Assembly: GCA_002470465.1 (NCBI GenBank)
Contig: DKMD01000006.1
Span: 1 to 55,193 of the forward strand
Direction: 5' to 3'
Source: Pluralibacter sp. UBA7423
GTDB taxonomy: Bacteria > Pseudomonadota > Gammaproteobacteria > Enterobacterales > Enterobacteriaceae
DNA length: 55,193 nt
Positions within the stretch are counted from its first letter, which is position 1, and each line of letters starts with the position of its first letter. Of the stretch, positions 1-8,656 are shown piece after piece. A program made the position numbers and the translations under genes. The notes beneath the pieces are model-generated. The model saw only the letters and a program-made list of their open reading frames with translations, was not told the DNA's origin and did no database searches.

Positions 1-29
1 AGTGCGCTACCAGGCTGCGCTACGTGCCG
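1..29 (-). tRNA. proL: tRNA-Pro (proL-like), 5' part only
   Basis: Read on the minus strand from base 29, the sequence begins CGGCACGTAGCGCAGCC and continues GGTAGCGCAC. This is the acceptor stem 5' strand and the D arm of the enterobacterial GGG-reading tRNA-Pro. The anticodon and 3' half lie outside the window. Its place next to lapC (yejM) agrees with K-12, where proL is adjacent. The anticodon is inferred from similarity, not seen. Confidence 0.85.
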
Positions 30-39
30 AAACAGGTGA

Positions 40-70
40 ATAATAGTACCGCTTTCCGTTTCGAATGCAA
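40..70 (-). promoter_or_regulatory. Candidate promoter for tRNA-Pro
   Basis: On the minus strand a TTGCAT (-35, bases 65-70) precedes TACTAT (bases 43-48) with a 16-base spacer; the overlapping TATTAT (40-45) is an alternative -10. The mature tRNA 5' end at base 29 would be a few bases downstream of the start of transcription. This is a motif match only. Confidence 0.45.
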
Positions 71-104
71 GATGACCCGGGTTAATTGATTCAAAATTAA
101 TCAA

Positions 105-1865
105 TCAGTTAGCGATAAACCGTTTCTCTTCGGTCAGTACCTGAAGCAGCAGGCTGAGCTGCGGCTTCTCGTTATCGATCCTCTGATCCTGACGATCCCA
201 GGTTTTGTAGCTGCCGTTATGATTTAACACCACGGTCACCTGCGGAGTGGTGATGGCCAGATCCGAATTGCTTGATGCCGTCACCCAGTTATGACGACGT
301 GCGGCGCTGAACAGATCCTGACCCTGCGAATATTCATTTGCCGGCGTGCTGACGTGCAGCAGGCGCTGCATCAGCGTCGTCATCACGTCTTTATGATCGG
401 TAAGCGTTGTGATGTTCTGTGCAGGAGTGCCCGGCCAGTGAATAACCAGTGGTACCTGAAGCGCTTCACGGGACCATTCAAAACTGCTGCCGGATTTATT
501 CATCGGCACGCCGTGTGCACCGGTAATAATGACCACCGTTTTATCGAGCTTGCCGGAGTCTTTCAGCGCGGTCAGTACGCGTGAGATTTGCGTATCGACA
601 CTCGCCGCCGCGCGGGCGTAACGGCGGTTAAAGTTCTGCTTCTGGCCGTCATCAAGGGTAGTGCCGTTAAGCGAAATCCACGAGAACCAGCGGTTCTCTT
701 CCTGCGCATAGCTGCCAAGCCAGTTTATCCACTGGCTGGCGGTATCGGCATCACTTTGTGTTTTTGACGGCGGCAGCGAGAAATCTGAGAGCAGCGCCTG
801 GCGATACATCGGGCTGCTGAAGCCGTCAGAGGAGAACAGGCCAAGCTGATACCCTTGCTGGTTCAGGGAGGTGATCAGCGCCGCCGGAATACGTGCGGAC
901 AGCACGCCGTCCATGTAGCTTGGCGAAATCCCGTAGAACAGGCCAAAAATCCCGCTGTCTGCGGCGTTTCCGGCACTCATGTGCTGGGTAAAGTTAAGGT
1001 TTTGCTGCGCAAATTCTGCCAGGGCAGGCATCTGCTTCTCAAAGCGGGAATAGTTCAGGCTGTCGACTGTAATTAGCAGTACGTTCTGACCTGTTCCCAT
1101 ATCGCGATAGCGCAAATCGCTAAGCGGATACTGAACGGAAACGGCTTCCGGATCGCCTTGCTCCACCAGACGACGCTGGTAATCCTGCGCATCAAGCAGG
1201 CCATGTTTCTCCAGAAACTTACGCGCCGTCATCGGATAGGAGAGCGGTAGATTCGCGCGCTGCATGGTCACCGGACGATAGAAATTAGCATCGGCCCAGA
1301 TATACATCACATGCGTGGCAACGAACGAGGCAAACAGAAACCAGGCGATAGGGCGAGCATAATGACGCCGCCGCGTAAGGCTGCGCAGCTTCTGCCAGCT
1401 CCATGTGGCGAACAGCATTTCTATCAGCAAGATAACCGGGACGCTGATGAACATCAGCTGCCAGTCACGGGCCATCTCGTTTTGATCGGGGTTAATGACC
1501 AGCTCCCAGACGACCGGATTAAGGTGCAGGTGGAAGCGGGTAAAGACTTCGCTGTCGATAAGCAGCAGCGTCATGCCCACGGTAGCAAGAATGGCGGAGA
1601 GGAACCGCATCAGCCGTTGGGAAATGACAACAAACGTGAGCGGGAAGAGGATCAGCAGATAGGTAGCGAAAACCAGAAAGCTGAAATGGCCGAGGAGGCT
1701 GATGTACGAGTACACGCGGCCTGACAGCGTCGTCGGCCAGTCGGCGACAAACAGATAACGGCTACCGAGTACCGAGGCCAGCAGAATGTTGAACAGGGCA
1801 AACCAGTGCCCCCAACTGACCATCTGAGACACTTTTTCGCGGTAGGGCTGACGATGAGTCACCAT
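105..1865 (-). CDS. lapC: LapC/YejM (PbgA), inner-membrane regulator of LPS synthesis
   Basis: 586 residues, the same length as E. coli YejM and closely similar throughout. The N-terminal ~190 residues hold several hydrophobic segments (five membrane helices in the family), followed by a periplasmic arylsulfatase-like domain with motifs such as LLITVDSLNYSRF and VVIITGAHG. In E. coli the protein senses periplasmic LPS and, with LapB, controls FtsH-driven degradation of LpxC. The sulfatase-fold domain is not thought to be a working sulfatase. It begins with ATG 26 bases after yejL, so the two are probably co-transcribed. The gene is complete, with nothing broken. Confidence 0.97.
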   Translation of the reverse strand: MVTHRQPYREKVSQMVSWGHWFALFNILLASVLGSRYLFVADWPTTLSGRVYSYISLLGHFSFLVFATYLLILFPLTFVVISQRLMRFLSAILATVGMTLLLIDSEVFTRFHLHLNPVVWELVINPDQNEMARDWQLMFISVPVILLIEMLFATWSWQKLRSLTRRRHYARPIAWFLFASFVATHVMYIWADANFYRPVTMQRANLPLSYPMTARKFLEKHGLLDAQDYQRRLVEQGDPEAVSVQYPLSDLRYRDMGTGQNVLLITVDSLNYSRFEKQMPALAEFAQQNLNFTQHMSAGNAADSGIFGLFYGISPSYMDGVLSARIPAALITSLNQQGYQLGLFSSDGFSSPMYRQALLSDFSLPPSKTQSDADTASQWINWLGSYAQEENRWFSWISLNGTTLDDGQKQNFNRRYARAAASVDTQISRVLTALKDSGKLDKTVVIITGAHGVPMNKSGSSFEWSREALQVPLVIHWPGTPAQNITTLTDHKDVMTTLMQRLLHVSTPANEYSQGQDLFSAARRHNWVTASSNSDLAITTPQVTVVLNHNGSYKTWDRQDQRIDNEKPQLSLLLQVLTEEKRFIAN

Positions 1866-1891
1866 AAACTGTTTGTCGTCTTCCTGTGTGC

Positions 1892-2119
1892 TTAGTGCGC
1901 CGGATCGTCGCTAATTGAGGATTGCAGCGCCTGCGCAAAGGAGCGGGCAATCGCCGTGCGCTGGGCTGGCGCGACGCTTGTGTTAATCAGGTTAGTCACC
2001 ATATTGCCTAACACCATCAGTGAAAGGTCGGTCGGTGCCTTGTGTTTTTCCAGCACGTTGGCAAGCTCAGTCAGCAGTTGTTCAACGTGTTCATCGCTGT
2101 AGCGGGAGATTTGCGGCAT
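1892..2119 (-). CDS. yejL: YejL, small conserved protein (UPF0352)
   Basis: 75 residues, beginning [16 protein letters not shown]. The reading frame is open a further 50 codons upstream, but that extension is rich in Cys and Lys and unlike any family member, whereas starting at 2119 gives the exact length of E. coli YejL. The family is helical and of unknown function. It is the first gene of a probable yejL-lapC pair and is divergent from yejK; the 133-base gap 2120-2252 must hold both promoters. Confidence 0.93.
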   Translation of the reverse strand: MPQISRYSDEHVEQLLTELANVLEKHKAPTDLSLMVLGNMVTNLINTSVAPAQRTAIARSFAQALQSSISDDPAH

Positions 2120-2252
2120 AAATCCAGAATCTGTTTGTTCATGAAAGGGCAACATATTACCGTAGCAGCAGCATTTTTTCCGCTTTTTTTCGACTTTACA
2201 CGGCTGCGCCTGCGGTGGTTGAATACCGCCCGGTCTAAAAGGAGAGTTTAAC

Positions 2253-3257
2253 ATGAGTCTGGATATCAACCAGATTGCCCTGCATCAGATGATCAAGCGT
2301 GATGAACAAAACCTTGAGCTGGTGCTGCGCGATACGTTACTGGAGCCGACGGCAACGGTCGAAGAGATGATGGCCGAGCTGCACCGCGTTTACAGCGCGA
2401 AGAACAAAGCCTACGGCATGTTCACCGAAGAGAGCGAGCTGGCCGAGTCTCTGCGCCTGCATCGCAAAGGCGAGGAAGATTTCCTGGCCTTCAGCCGTGC
2501 GGCAACCGGGCGTCTGCGCGATGAGCTGGCGAAATATCCCTTTGCCGACGGCGGCATTGTGCTGTTCTGCCACTATAAGTATCTGGCGGTGGATTACCTG
2601 CTGGTGGCGGTGCTGAACAACCTGAGCAGCATGCGCGTTAACGAACAGCTGGATATCAGCTCCACGCACTATCTGGATATCAACCATGCGGACATCGTGG
2701 CACGCATCGATTTGACCGAATGGGAAACCAATCCGGAGTCCAGCCGCTATCTGACTTTCCTGAAAGGGCGAGTCGGGCGCAAAGTGGCCGACTTCTTTAT
2801 GGATTTCCTCGGGGCCAGCGAAGGCCTGAACGCCAAACAGCAGAACCGCGGTTTATTACAGGCGGTTGACGATTTCACCGCGGAAGCGCAGCTCGACAAG
2901 TCTGAGCGCCAGAACGTGCGTCAGCAGGTTTACACCTACTGCAACGAACAGCTGCAGGCTGGGGAAGAGATTGAGCTGGAGTCGCTGTCGAAAGAGCTCT
3001 CTGGCGTTTCTGAAGTGAGCTTCCACGAGTTCACCGCTGATAAAGGCTATGAGCTGGAGGAGAGCTTCCCGGCGGATCGCAGCACGCTGCGCCAGCTAAC
3101 CAAATATGCCGGCAGCGGCGGGGGGCTGACCATTAACTTTGATGCTTTGCTGCTGGGCGAACGTATTTTCTGGGATCCGGCCACGGACACCCTGACCATT
3201 AAGGGCACGCCGCCAAACCTGCGTGACCAGTTGATGCGCCGCACCAGCGGAAAATAA
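2253..3257 (+). CDS. yejK: Nucleoid-associated protein YejK (NdpA)
   Basis: 334 residues, one short of the usual E. coli length of 335. It starts with ATG behind a strong AAAGGAGAG ribosome-binding site. YejK proteins co-purify with the nucleoid and the family (NA37/NdpA) includes phage-borne and host members; E. coli YejK has been reported to bind topoisomerase IV. No enzymatic motif is visible. The gene is divergent from yejL and followed by a REP-like stretch and a bidirectional terminator shared with rplY. Confidence 0.95.
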   Translation: MSLDINQIALHQMIKRDEQNLELVLRDTLLEPTATVEEMMAELHRVYSAKNKAYGMFTEESELAESLRLHRKGEEDFLAFSRAATGRLRDELAKYPFADGGIVLFCHYKYLAVDYLLVAVLNNLSSMRVNEQLDISSTHYLDINHADIVARIDLTEWETNPESSRYLTFLKGRVGRKVADFFMDFLGASEGLNAKQQNRGLLQAVDDFTAEAQLDKSERQNVRQQVYTYCNEQLQAGEEIELESLSKELSGVSEVSFHEFTADKGYELEESFPADRSTLRQLTKYAGSGGGLTINFDALLLGERIFWDPATDTLTIKGTPPNLRDQLMRRTSGK

Positions 3258-3261
3258 GCCC

Positions 3262-3312
3262 ATATCGGCATTATGCCGGGTGGCGGCTTCGCCTTGCGCC
3301 TGCCGGCGAAAT
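3262..3312. repeat. REP-like palindromic element after yejK
   Basis: The segment ATGCCGGGTGGCGGCTTCG followed by a GC-rich inverted counterpart ending CCTGCCGGCG resembles the enterobacterial REP/BIME family. It lies between the yejK stop codon and the terminator, the usual extragenic 3' position. Exact boundaries are uncertain. Confidence 0.6.
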
Positions 3313-3353
3313 CGCCAGGCCTGGCAAGCGTCGCGTCGCCAGACAAAGGCCAT

Positions 3354-3381
3354 AAAAAAACCCCGCCGGGGCGGGGTTTTT
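3354..3381. terminator. Bidirectional terminator between yejK and rplY
   Basis: CCCCGCC and GGCGGGG form a 7-bp GC stem (3361-3376) flanked by A7 on the left and T5 on the right. It can therefore terminate yejK on the plus strand and rplY on the minus strand. Confidence 0.9.
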
Positions 3382-3397
3382 CACAACTTGTTGGCGA

Positions 3398-3682
3398 TTA
3401 AGCGCGAACGAAGTCGATGTGAGTCAGTTTTGGCTTGAACGCGTGACGCTGAACAGCCTGAACCTTCACTTTCTCTTCTTTGCCATCAACAACAATGGTC
3501 AGAACTTCAGCATAAAACTCAGCTTTGTCCTGCAGGTTCCACAGTTTGTCGTGGTCCAGTTCGATAGCAACTGGAGCAGCTTTGCCACCGTAAACGATAG
3601 CCGGGAACTTGTTAGCTGCGCGCAGGCGGCGGCTCGCACCCTTACCCTGCTCTTTACGTACTTCTGCGTTAATAGTAAACAT
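3398..3682 (-). CDS. rplY: 50S ribosomal protein L25
   Basis: 94 residues, exactly the E. coli L25 length, beginning [16 protein letters not shown]25 binds 5S rRNA in the large subunit. A longer open frame extends upstream to 3754, but it runs through the leader; the ATG at 3682 has a GAGAG ribosome-binding site and matches the family start. This is the short single-domain form, without the C-terminal CTC extension found in other bacteria. It is monocistronic, with its own promoter and a structured leader (3683-3760). Confidence 0.98.
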   Translation of the reverse strand: MFTINAEVRKEQGKGASRRLRAANKFPAIVYGGKAAPVAIELDHDKLWNLQDKAEFYAEVLTIVVDGKEEKVKVQAVQRHAFKPKLTHIDFVRA

Positions 3683-3760
3683 TGACGTCTCTCTATAAGT
3701 AATCCTGTTACAGGCGACCCAGCAACAGGCAAATGATCTGCTTTGCACATGCAAAAGCGG
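3683..3760 (-). promoter_or_regulatory. Structured 5' leader of rplY, candidate L25 autoregulatory element
   Basis: The ~75-base untranslated leader can form two hairpins on the minus strand: an upstream one near 3738-3758 (GCTTTTGCA with TGCAAAGC, one bulge) and a downstream one pairing bases 3704-3709 with 3724-3729 (CCTGTT with AACAGG). From memory, an L25 ribosomal-protein leader has been proposed in gammaproteobacteria; whether this sequence fits that model needs a covariance search. Confidence 0.45.
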
Positions 3761-3765
3761 GCGGC

Positions 3766-3794
3766 ATTATAGCCTTCAATCCACATCGGGGCAA
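3766..3794 (-). promoter_or_regulatory. rplY promoter
   Basis: A perfect TATAAT (3766-3771 on the minus strand) lies 17 bases from TTGCCC (3789-3794). Transcription would begin near 3759, giving a leader of about 75 bases. Confidence 0.75.
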
Positions 3795-3917
3795 TGGAAA
3801 CTGCACCTCTTGTAGCCATCCATGAGCGGGTGACAATCGGATACGGTGTCTTGATATTGATCCTCAGGGAGGTCTGCGGGGCGCAACGTTACAGAAATTG
3901 GCAAAGGAGAAATGGCG

Positions 3918-4142
3918 ATGCTGATTTACGATGTATTTGGTCGACACATAGGGGTACAGCGTAAAGACGGGCGCTGGCTGGTCTTTCGAGTTGACATGTC
4001 AGAACGAAAATTCTCCCGACTATATGACGTTATTATTCCTGATGACCTGACAGAAGTTGAGATTTCGGGTTGGCTGGATGATATTTTTCACGAAGCCGCA
4101 ACGGCAACTCATCCTGATGTAAGACGGATGCACAAAAAATGA
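3918..4142 (+). CDS. Small conserved hypothetical protein (possibly DUF7661)
   Basis: 74 residues beginning MLIYDVFGRHIGVQRKDG. An in-frame ATG at 3912 exists, but the AAGGAGA ribosome-binding site (3904-3910) is only one base from it and seven bases from the ATG at 3918, so 3918 is chosen. The protein is soluble with no signal peptide and ends in a basic tail. The fold looks like a short beta-strand start followed by an acidic helix (LTEVEISGWLDDIFHEAA). I recall similar proteins in Enterobacter labelled DUF7661, with low certainty. K-12 has no gene here. It is convergent with radD, whose stop codon lies six bases away. Confidence 0.75.
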   Translation: MLIYDVFGRHIGVQRKDGRWLVFRVDMSERKFSRLYDVIIPDDLTEVEISGWLDDIFHEAATATHPDVRRMHKK

Positions 4143-4147
4143 AAAAA

Positions 4148-5905
4148 TTATCGTAATTCGTTCGCCCGGCGAAAGCGGCCTTCATAATCAAAGACTTTTT
4201 CCCGCACCTGCCAGAACTGGCCTTTTTTACGGGCGACGACAAAGTCCGGATGCCGCAGTAAAACCTGTTGGGCGAGGATGTCGGCAGGCGTTATCCAGCG
4301 CAGCGGTACGCCGGGCGTGCGAGTGTGCGGGCGCATGAACAACTGCTCGAATGCCGTTTTCTGCGCGGGTGTTTGCAGACGGAAGCGCTCACTGACGTCT
4401 GTGCCATCTTCATCGTAATAAGTGATTTTCAGCCACGGGCCTTTTTCATCTGCGCCGTGCTGAAGTGACATACCGCTGCAGCGTAGTACCAGCGCGTCTT
4501 TTAGCTTCAGCGCGGCTTTTAGCATGTCGTCCGGGTCAACCAGCACCGTGTCACATTCCCGGCAGCGGCGGGCAGCAATGTCGTTTTCCGCATTGCACTG
4601 CGGGCAATTTTTGAAACGGAAACGAAAATCACACTGCTCGCGATGGCCTTCGTCATCCTCCAGCCAGCCCTGACAGCGACGGCCAAAATGTTCGATGAGC
4701 GTACCGTCGCTGGTGATTTTGCCCCAAAAAGTATTGGCAAACCCACACGATGGACAAAAAACCTGCACGGGGACGTTGTCACTTTTGCCTTTTGGCGCGC
4801 CGACCTCCGGGGCAAAGAGATCGTGTGGGTTACCGGCGTAATCCAGAATCAGGCAATCGGTCTTACCGGGAGCAAGGCGCAGGCCGCGGCCGACAATTTG
4901 CTGATACAGGCTGACGGACTCCGTCGGGCGCAGAATGGCAATCAAATCGACGTGGGGCGCATCAAACCCGGTGGTCAGCACCGCGACGTTCACCAGGTAG
5001 CGGAATTTTTGCGCCTTAAAGGTTTCAATCAGCCGATCGCGCTCAGGCGTTGGCGTCTCGCCGGTGATAAGTGCTGCGTCCTGAGTCGGAAGCAGGCCGG
5101 TGATTTCTTTCGCGTGTTCTACCGTGGAGGCAAAAATCATCGCCCCTTTACGGCTCTGGGCAAACTCCACAATCTGGCTGACGATGTGCGGCGTGATGCG
5201 CTGCTGTTTTTTCAGCTCTTTATTAAGGTCGGCTTCGCTAAACAGGCCATTGCTTTGGACCTGCAACCGGCTGAAATCATACTGTACGACCGGCATATCC
5301 AGCCTTTCCGGCGGAGTGAGATAGCCATGTTTGATCATATAGCGCAGCGGCAGTTCATAGATGCAGTCGCGGAACAGCGCTTTTTCGTCGCCGCGCACCA
5401 TGCCGTGATAATGAAAACGGTAAATCCAGCCCTTGCCCAGGCGAAAAGGCGTGGCGGTCAGCCCCAGCAGGCGTAAGTGAGGGTTCACCTTTTTCAAATG
5501 GGTAAGGATTTGCTGATACTGGCTGTCGTCGTCGTCGCTGATGCGGTGACACTCATCGACAATCAGCAGGGAGAATTCGCCCTGAAAGTGTTCAAGATTG
5601 CGCGCCACCGACTGCACGCTGCCAAATACGACTTTTCCGTGGCTCTCTTTGCGCTTCAGCCCGGCGGCAAAAATATCCGCCTCCAGTCCCAGTGCGAGAT
5701 ACTTGCCATGGTTTTGTGCAACCAGCTCTTTCACGTGAGCAAGCACCAACACACGCCCGCGCGCCAGGCGAGCCAGTTCGGCAATCACCAGGCTTTTTCC
5801 GGCGCCGGTTGGCAGAACGATGACGGCGGGCTGCTGATGCTGACGAAAGTGGGCGAGGGTGGCATCCACCGCTTCCTGCTGATAGGGGCGAAGCGTAAAG
5901 GTCAT
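4148..5905 (-). CDS. radD: RadD (YejH), superfamily 2 DNA helicase-like repair protein
   Basis: 585 residues, close to E. coli RadD (586). ATG at 5905 gives [14 protein letters not shown], the family start; the 13-codon upstream extension is rejected. Helicase motifs are in order: Walker A PTGAGKS near residues 32-38, DECH box 117-120, TATPFR, and motif VI VGRGLR. A zinc-binding C-terminal half follows, with CPSCG, CDFRF, CPQC and CREC cysteine pairs. RadD is a DNA-dependent ATPase that acts in double-strand-break repair and stimulates RecA-mediated strand exchange. The gene is monocistronic and divergent from rsuA. Confidence 0.96.
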   Translation of the reverse strand: MTFTLRPYQQEAVDATLAHFRQHQQPAVIVLPTGAGKSLVIAELARLARGRVLVLAHVKELVAQNHGKYLALGLEADIFAAGLKRKESHGKVVFGSVQSVARNLEHFQGEFSLLIVDECHRISDDDDSQYQQILTHLKKVNPHLRLLGLTATPFRLGKGWIYRFHYHGMVRGDEKALFRDCIYELPLRYMIKHGYLTPPERLDMPVVQYDFSRLQVQSNGLFSEADLNKELKKQQRITPHIVSQIVEFAQSRKGAMIFASTVEHAKEITGLLPTQDAALITGETPTPERDRLIETFKAQKFRYLVNVAVLTTGFDAPHVDLIAILRPTESVSLYQQIVGRGLRLAPGKTDCLILDYAGNPHDLFAPEVGAPKGKSDNVPVQVFCPSCGFANTFWGKITSDGTLIEHFGRRCQGWLEDDEGHREQCDFRFRFKNCPQCNAENDIAARRCRECDTVLVDPDDMLKAALKLKDALVLRCSGMSLQHGADEKGPWLKITYYDEDGTDVSERFRLQTPAQKTAFEQLFMRPHTRTPGVPLRWITPADILAQQVLLRHPDFVVARKKGQFWQVREKVFDYEGRFRRANELR

Positions 5906-6051
5906 GGTTTCAGTATCTTCATTAACAGGCAAATAGTATGCCACGAATCTTTTCGCTTGAGTGGCATAGCAGGGCCGTTATACTTGAACGCTGATATCGC
6001 TTCATTTCGGACGTCAGTCCGCACCGCACTTTTACAGGCTAAACAGACTTC

Positions 6052-6759
6052 ATGCGACTTGATAAGTTTATCGCTCAGCAGCTCGGCGTCAGCCGCGCCA
6101 TTGCCGGGCGTGAGATCCGCGCCAGCCGCGTTACCGTGGACGGCGAGATTGTCAAACTCACCGCTTTTAAAATCCTGCCGGAACACGATGTGGAATACGA
6201 CGGTAACTCGTTGACCCAGCAGACCGGCCCGCGCTACTTCATGCTCAATAAGCCGCAGGGGTATGTCTGTTCGACGGATGATCCCGATCACCCGACGGTG
6301 CTCTACTTCCTCGATGAACCCGCCGCGCACAAGCTGCATGCCGCAGGGCGTCTGGATATCGATACCACCGGCCTTGTGCTGATGACTGACGATGGTCAGT
6401 GGTCGCACCGTATCACCTCGCCGCGCCACCACTGTGAAAAAACGTACCTTGTCACGCTGGAATCGCCGGTAGCCGAAGACACCGCCGAACAGTTCGCCAA
6501 AGGCGTTCAGCTGCATAACGAAAAAGATCTGACTAAACCGGCACAGCTTGAGGTCATCACCCCAACGGAAGTGCGCCTGACCATCAGCGAAGGACGCTAT
6601 CACCAGGTGAAGCGTATGTTTGCCGCGGTGGGGAACCACGTTGTCGGCCTGCACCGCGAACGCATTGGTGAGATCAAACTTGATGATGATTTAGCGCCGG
6701 GCGAATACCGCGCGCTGACGGAAGATGAAATTGCAAGCGTGGGCTTGCCGCCACGCTAA
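6052..6759 (+). CDS. rsuA: 16S rRNA pseudouridine(516) synthase RsuA
   Basis: 235 residues, four more than E. coli because of a slightly different C-terminus. An N-terminal S4-like RNA-binding domain ([19 protein letters not shown]) precedes the synthase core; the catalytic aspartate is in the [10 protein letters not shown] motif near residue 102. The enzyme converts U516 of 16S rRNA in assembling 30S particles. It is divergent from radD, and bcr begins 16 bases after its stop codon, so the two are probably co-transcribed. Confidence 0.97.
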   Translation: MRLDKFIAQQLGVSRAIAGREIRASRVTVDGEIVKLTAFKILPEHDVEYDGNSLTQQTGPRYFMLNKPQGYVCSTDDPDHPTVLYFLDEPAAHKLHAAGRLDIDTTGLVLMTDDGQWSHRITSPRHHCEKTYLVTLESPVAEDTAEQFAKGVQLHNEKDLTKPAQLEVITPTEVRLTISEGRYHQVKRMFAAVGNHVVGLHRERIGEIKLDDDLAPGEYRALTEDEIASVGLPPR

Positions 6760-6775
6760 CCTCAGGAGTGAATCA

Positions 6776-7972
6776 GTGACGACCAGGCAGCACTCATCGC
6801 TGGGTATTGTGTTCATCCTTGGCCTGTTAGCCATGCTGATGCCGCTTTCCATTGATATGTATCTCCCGGCGCTGCCGGTGATCTCCGCCCAGTTCGGCGT
6901 TCCGGCGGGCAGCGCGCAGATGACGCTCAGCACCTACATTCTGGGATTTGCTCTCGGTCAGCTGCTGTATGGCCCGATGGCGGACAGCATCGGGCGTAAG
7001 CCGGTCATTCTGGGCGGCACGCTGGTGTTTGCGGCGGCGGCAGTCGCCTGCGCGCTGTCACAGACTATCGATCATCTGATCGTCATGCGCTTTTTCCACG
7101 GTCTGGCCGCAGCGGCGGCGAGCGTGGTGATCAACGCCCTGATGCGCGACATTTATCCGAAAGAAGAGTTTTCCCGCATGATGTCGTTCGTCATGCTGGT
7201 CACGACTATTGCTCCGCTGGTGGCACCGATGGTCGGCGGGGCGGTGCTGGTGTGGTTCAGCTGGCATGCGATTTTCTGGATCCTCGCTATTGCCGCGCTG
7301 CTGGCCTCAACGATGATCTTCTTCTTTATCAGTGAGACGCTGCCGCCGGAGCGCAGGCAAAAGTTCCACATTCGCACCACGATGGGCAACTTTGCCTCGC
7401 TGTTCCGTCACAAGCGCGTACTGAGCTATATGCTGGCGAGCGGCTTCAGCTTTGCCGGGATGTTCTCGTTCCTGAGCGCAGGGCCGTTTGTTTACATCGA
7501 GCTCAATCACGTTTCACCGCAGCATTTTGGCTACTATTTCGCGCTGAACATCGTGTTCCTGTTCATCATGACCATCATCAACAGCCGCTTTGTACGCCGC
7601 GTTGGGGCGCTGAATATGTTCCGGGCCGGTCTGTGGATCCAGTTTGTGATGGCTGCCTGGATGGTGGTGTGCGCTTGGCTTGGCGTCGGGTTCTGGTCGC
7701 TGGTGCTCGGCGTAGCGGCATTCGTCGGCTGCGTATCGATGGTCTCGTCGAATGCGATGGCCGTCATTCTTGATGAATTCCCGCACATGGCCGGCACCGC
7801 GTCGTCGCTGGCGGGCACCTTCCGCTTCGGCATTGGCGCTATTGTCGGTGCGCTGCTGTCGATGGCTACCTTTACCACCGCCTGGCCGATGCTGTTCTCC
7901 ATCGCTTTCTGCGCCACCTGCTCAATAGCCTTCTACCTCTACGCCAGCCGTCCACGTAAAACGGCCTGCTAA
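6776..7972 (+). CDS. bcr: Bcr/CflA-family drug resistance MFS transporter Bcr
   Basis: 398 residues and predicted to span the membrane 12 times. The start is a GTG at 6776, seven bases after AGGAG, giving (M)[12 protein letters not shown], which matches the E. coli start; an ATG 17 codons upstream lies inside rsuA and has no ribosome-binding site. Signature MFS motif A is seen as [11 protein letters not shown]. In E. coli, Bcr exports bicyclomycin, sulfonamides and cysteine/dipeptides. It follows rsuA by 16 bases and ends at a good terminator. Confidence 0.96.
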   Translation: MTTRQHSSLGIVFILGLLAMLMPLSIDMYLPALPVISAQFGVPAGSAQMTLSTYILGFALGQLLYGPMADSIGRKPVILGGTLVFAAAAVACALSQTIDHLIVMRFFHGLAAAAASVVINALMRDIYPKEEFSRMMSFVMLVTTIAPLVAPMVGGAVLVWFSWHAIFWILAIAALLASTMIFFFISETLPPERRQKFHIRTTMGNFASLFRHKRVLSYMLASGFSFAGMFSFLSAGPFVYIELNHVSPQHFGYYFALNIVFLFIMTIINSRFVRRVGALNMFRAGLWIQFVMAAWMVVCAWLGVGFWSLVLGVAAFVGCVSMVSSNAMAVILDEFPHMAGTASSLAGTFRFGIGAIVGALLSMATFTTAWPMLFSIAFCATCSIAFYLYASRPRKTAC

Positions 7973-7988
7973 TTCACTTTTGCTGAAC

Positions 7989-8018
7989 AAAAAGGGGCGA
8001 AATACCGCCCCTTTTTTG
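7989..8018 (+). terminator. Terminator after bcr
   Basis: AAGGGGCG and CGCCCCTT form a GC-rich stem around a 6-base loop, followed by a run of six T. Confidence 0.9.
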
Positions 8019-8284
8019 ATGTACCTCAAGCGATAAGCGTTTTGTACTACTTGACTTTGTTTCTTTTATGTAAAATCAATTAGTGTAAAAAGTCACATTG
8101 TTGTAGATAAAAAGATTGTTTTAGATCACAGAAACGGGTACATATAGCGCCTTTCTGCTTCCTGAGCAGGCAAGTAACACTAAAAACGGCTTTGCCCACT
8201 GCTGGATGCAGGACGATTTGTCAACAATGTGTTAATATAGATGTGAAATATTTGTGAAGCATTTTGCTTCCGGGGAATAAAGAC
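8019..8284 (+). other. AT-rich gap between bcr and yejG
   Basis: With the terminator, bases 7973-8284 make a 312-base stretch without a gene. It is AT-rich and presumably holds the yejG promoter; TTGTCA (8218-8223) and several TATA-like words occur, but no pair has good spacing. A TCACA half-site near 8125-8130 suggests CRP only weakly. No small open frame with a ribosome-binding site is seen. Confidence 0.5.
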
Positions 8285-8629
8285 GTGAATACACCGCAAC
8301 TCTCAATCGTACATCGCCTGCCGCAGAGCTATCGCTGGTCTGCGGGTTTTGCAGGTTCAAGAGTTGAACCGATTCCGCAAAACGGCAGCGCCGACGATAA
8401 TTGTCTGGTGGCGCTAAAATTACTGAGTCCGGACGGCGATACCGCCTGGCCTGTGATGCAGAAACTGAGCCAGGCGCTGACGGATATCGAAGTGCCAAGT
8501 TCCGTGCTGGAGTGCGAAGGCGAGCCGTGCCTGTTTGTTAACTGTCAGGATGAATTTGCCGCGACCTGCCGGCTGAAAAATTTCGGCGTGGCCATTGCGG
8601 AGCCGTTTTCTGGCAACAATCCTTTCTGA
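8285..8629 (+). CDS. yejG: YejG, conserved protein of unknown function
   Basis: 114 residues, the E. coli length. The start is a GTG at 8285, seven bases after GGGGAA, giving (M)[17 protein letters not shown]; an upstream ATG at 8264 has no ribosome-binding site. The protein is soluble, with no signal peptide and three cysteines near the C-terminus (CEGEPC, CQDEF). I know no function beyond the family name. It is convergent with yejF, with only three bases between the stop codons. Confidence 0.93.
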   Translation: MNTPQLSIVHRLPQSYRWSAGFAGSRVEPIPQNGSADDNCLVALKLLSPDGDTAWPVMQKLSQALTDIEVPSSVLECEGEPCLFVNCQDEFAATCRLKNFGVAIAEPFSGNNPF

Positions 8630-8630
8630 A

Positions 8631-8656
8631 CGTCAGCTTAGGGTAATCAGCTGACG
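8631..8656. terminator. Hairpin at the yejG/yejF convergence
   Basis: CGTCAGCT (8631-8638) and AGCTGACG (8649-8656) form a perfect 8-bp stem with a 10-base loop. It overlaps the last codons and stop codon of yejF. There is no T tract on either strand, so it may be a weak terminator or an mRNA 3'-end stabiliser. Confidence 0.5.

Noticed and set aside
84..105. Terminator between lapC and tRNA-Pro
   Set aside because: The small ATTGATT/AATCAAT inverted repeat is pure A/T and too weak to call.
2120..2269. 50-codon upstream extension of yejL
   Set aside because: The extension is unlike any YejL and overlaps the yejK start region; the ATG at 2119 gives the exact family length.
8104..8135. CRP site upstream of yejG
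   Set aside because: Only one half-site (TCACA) is good; the other half does not match.
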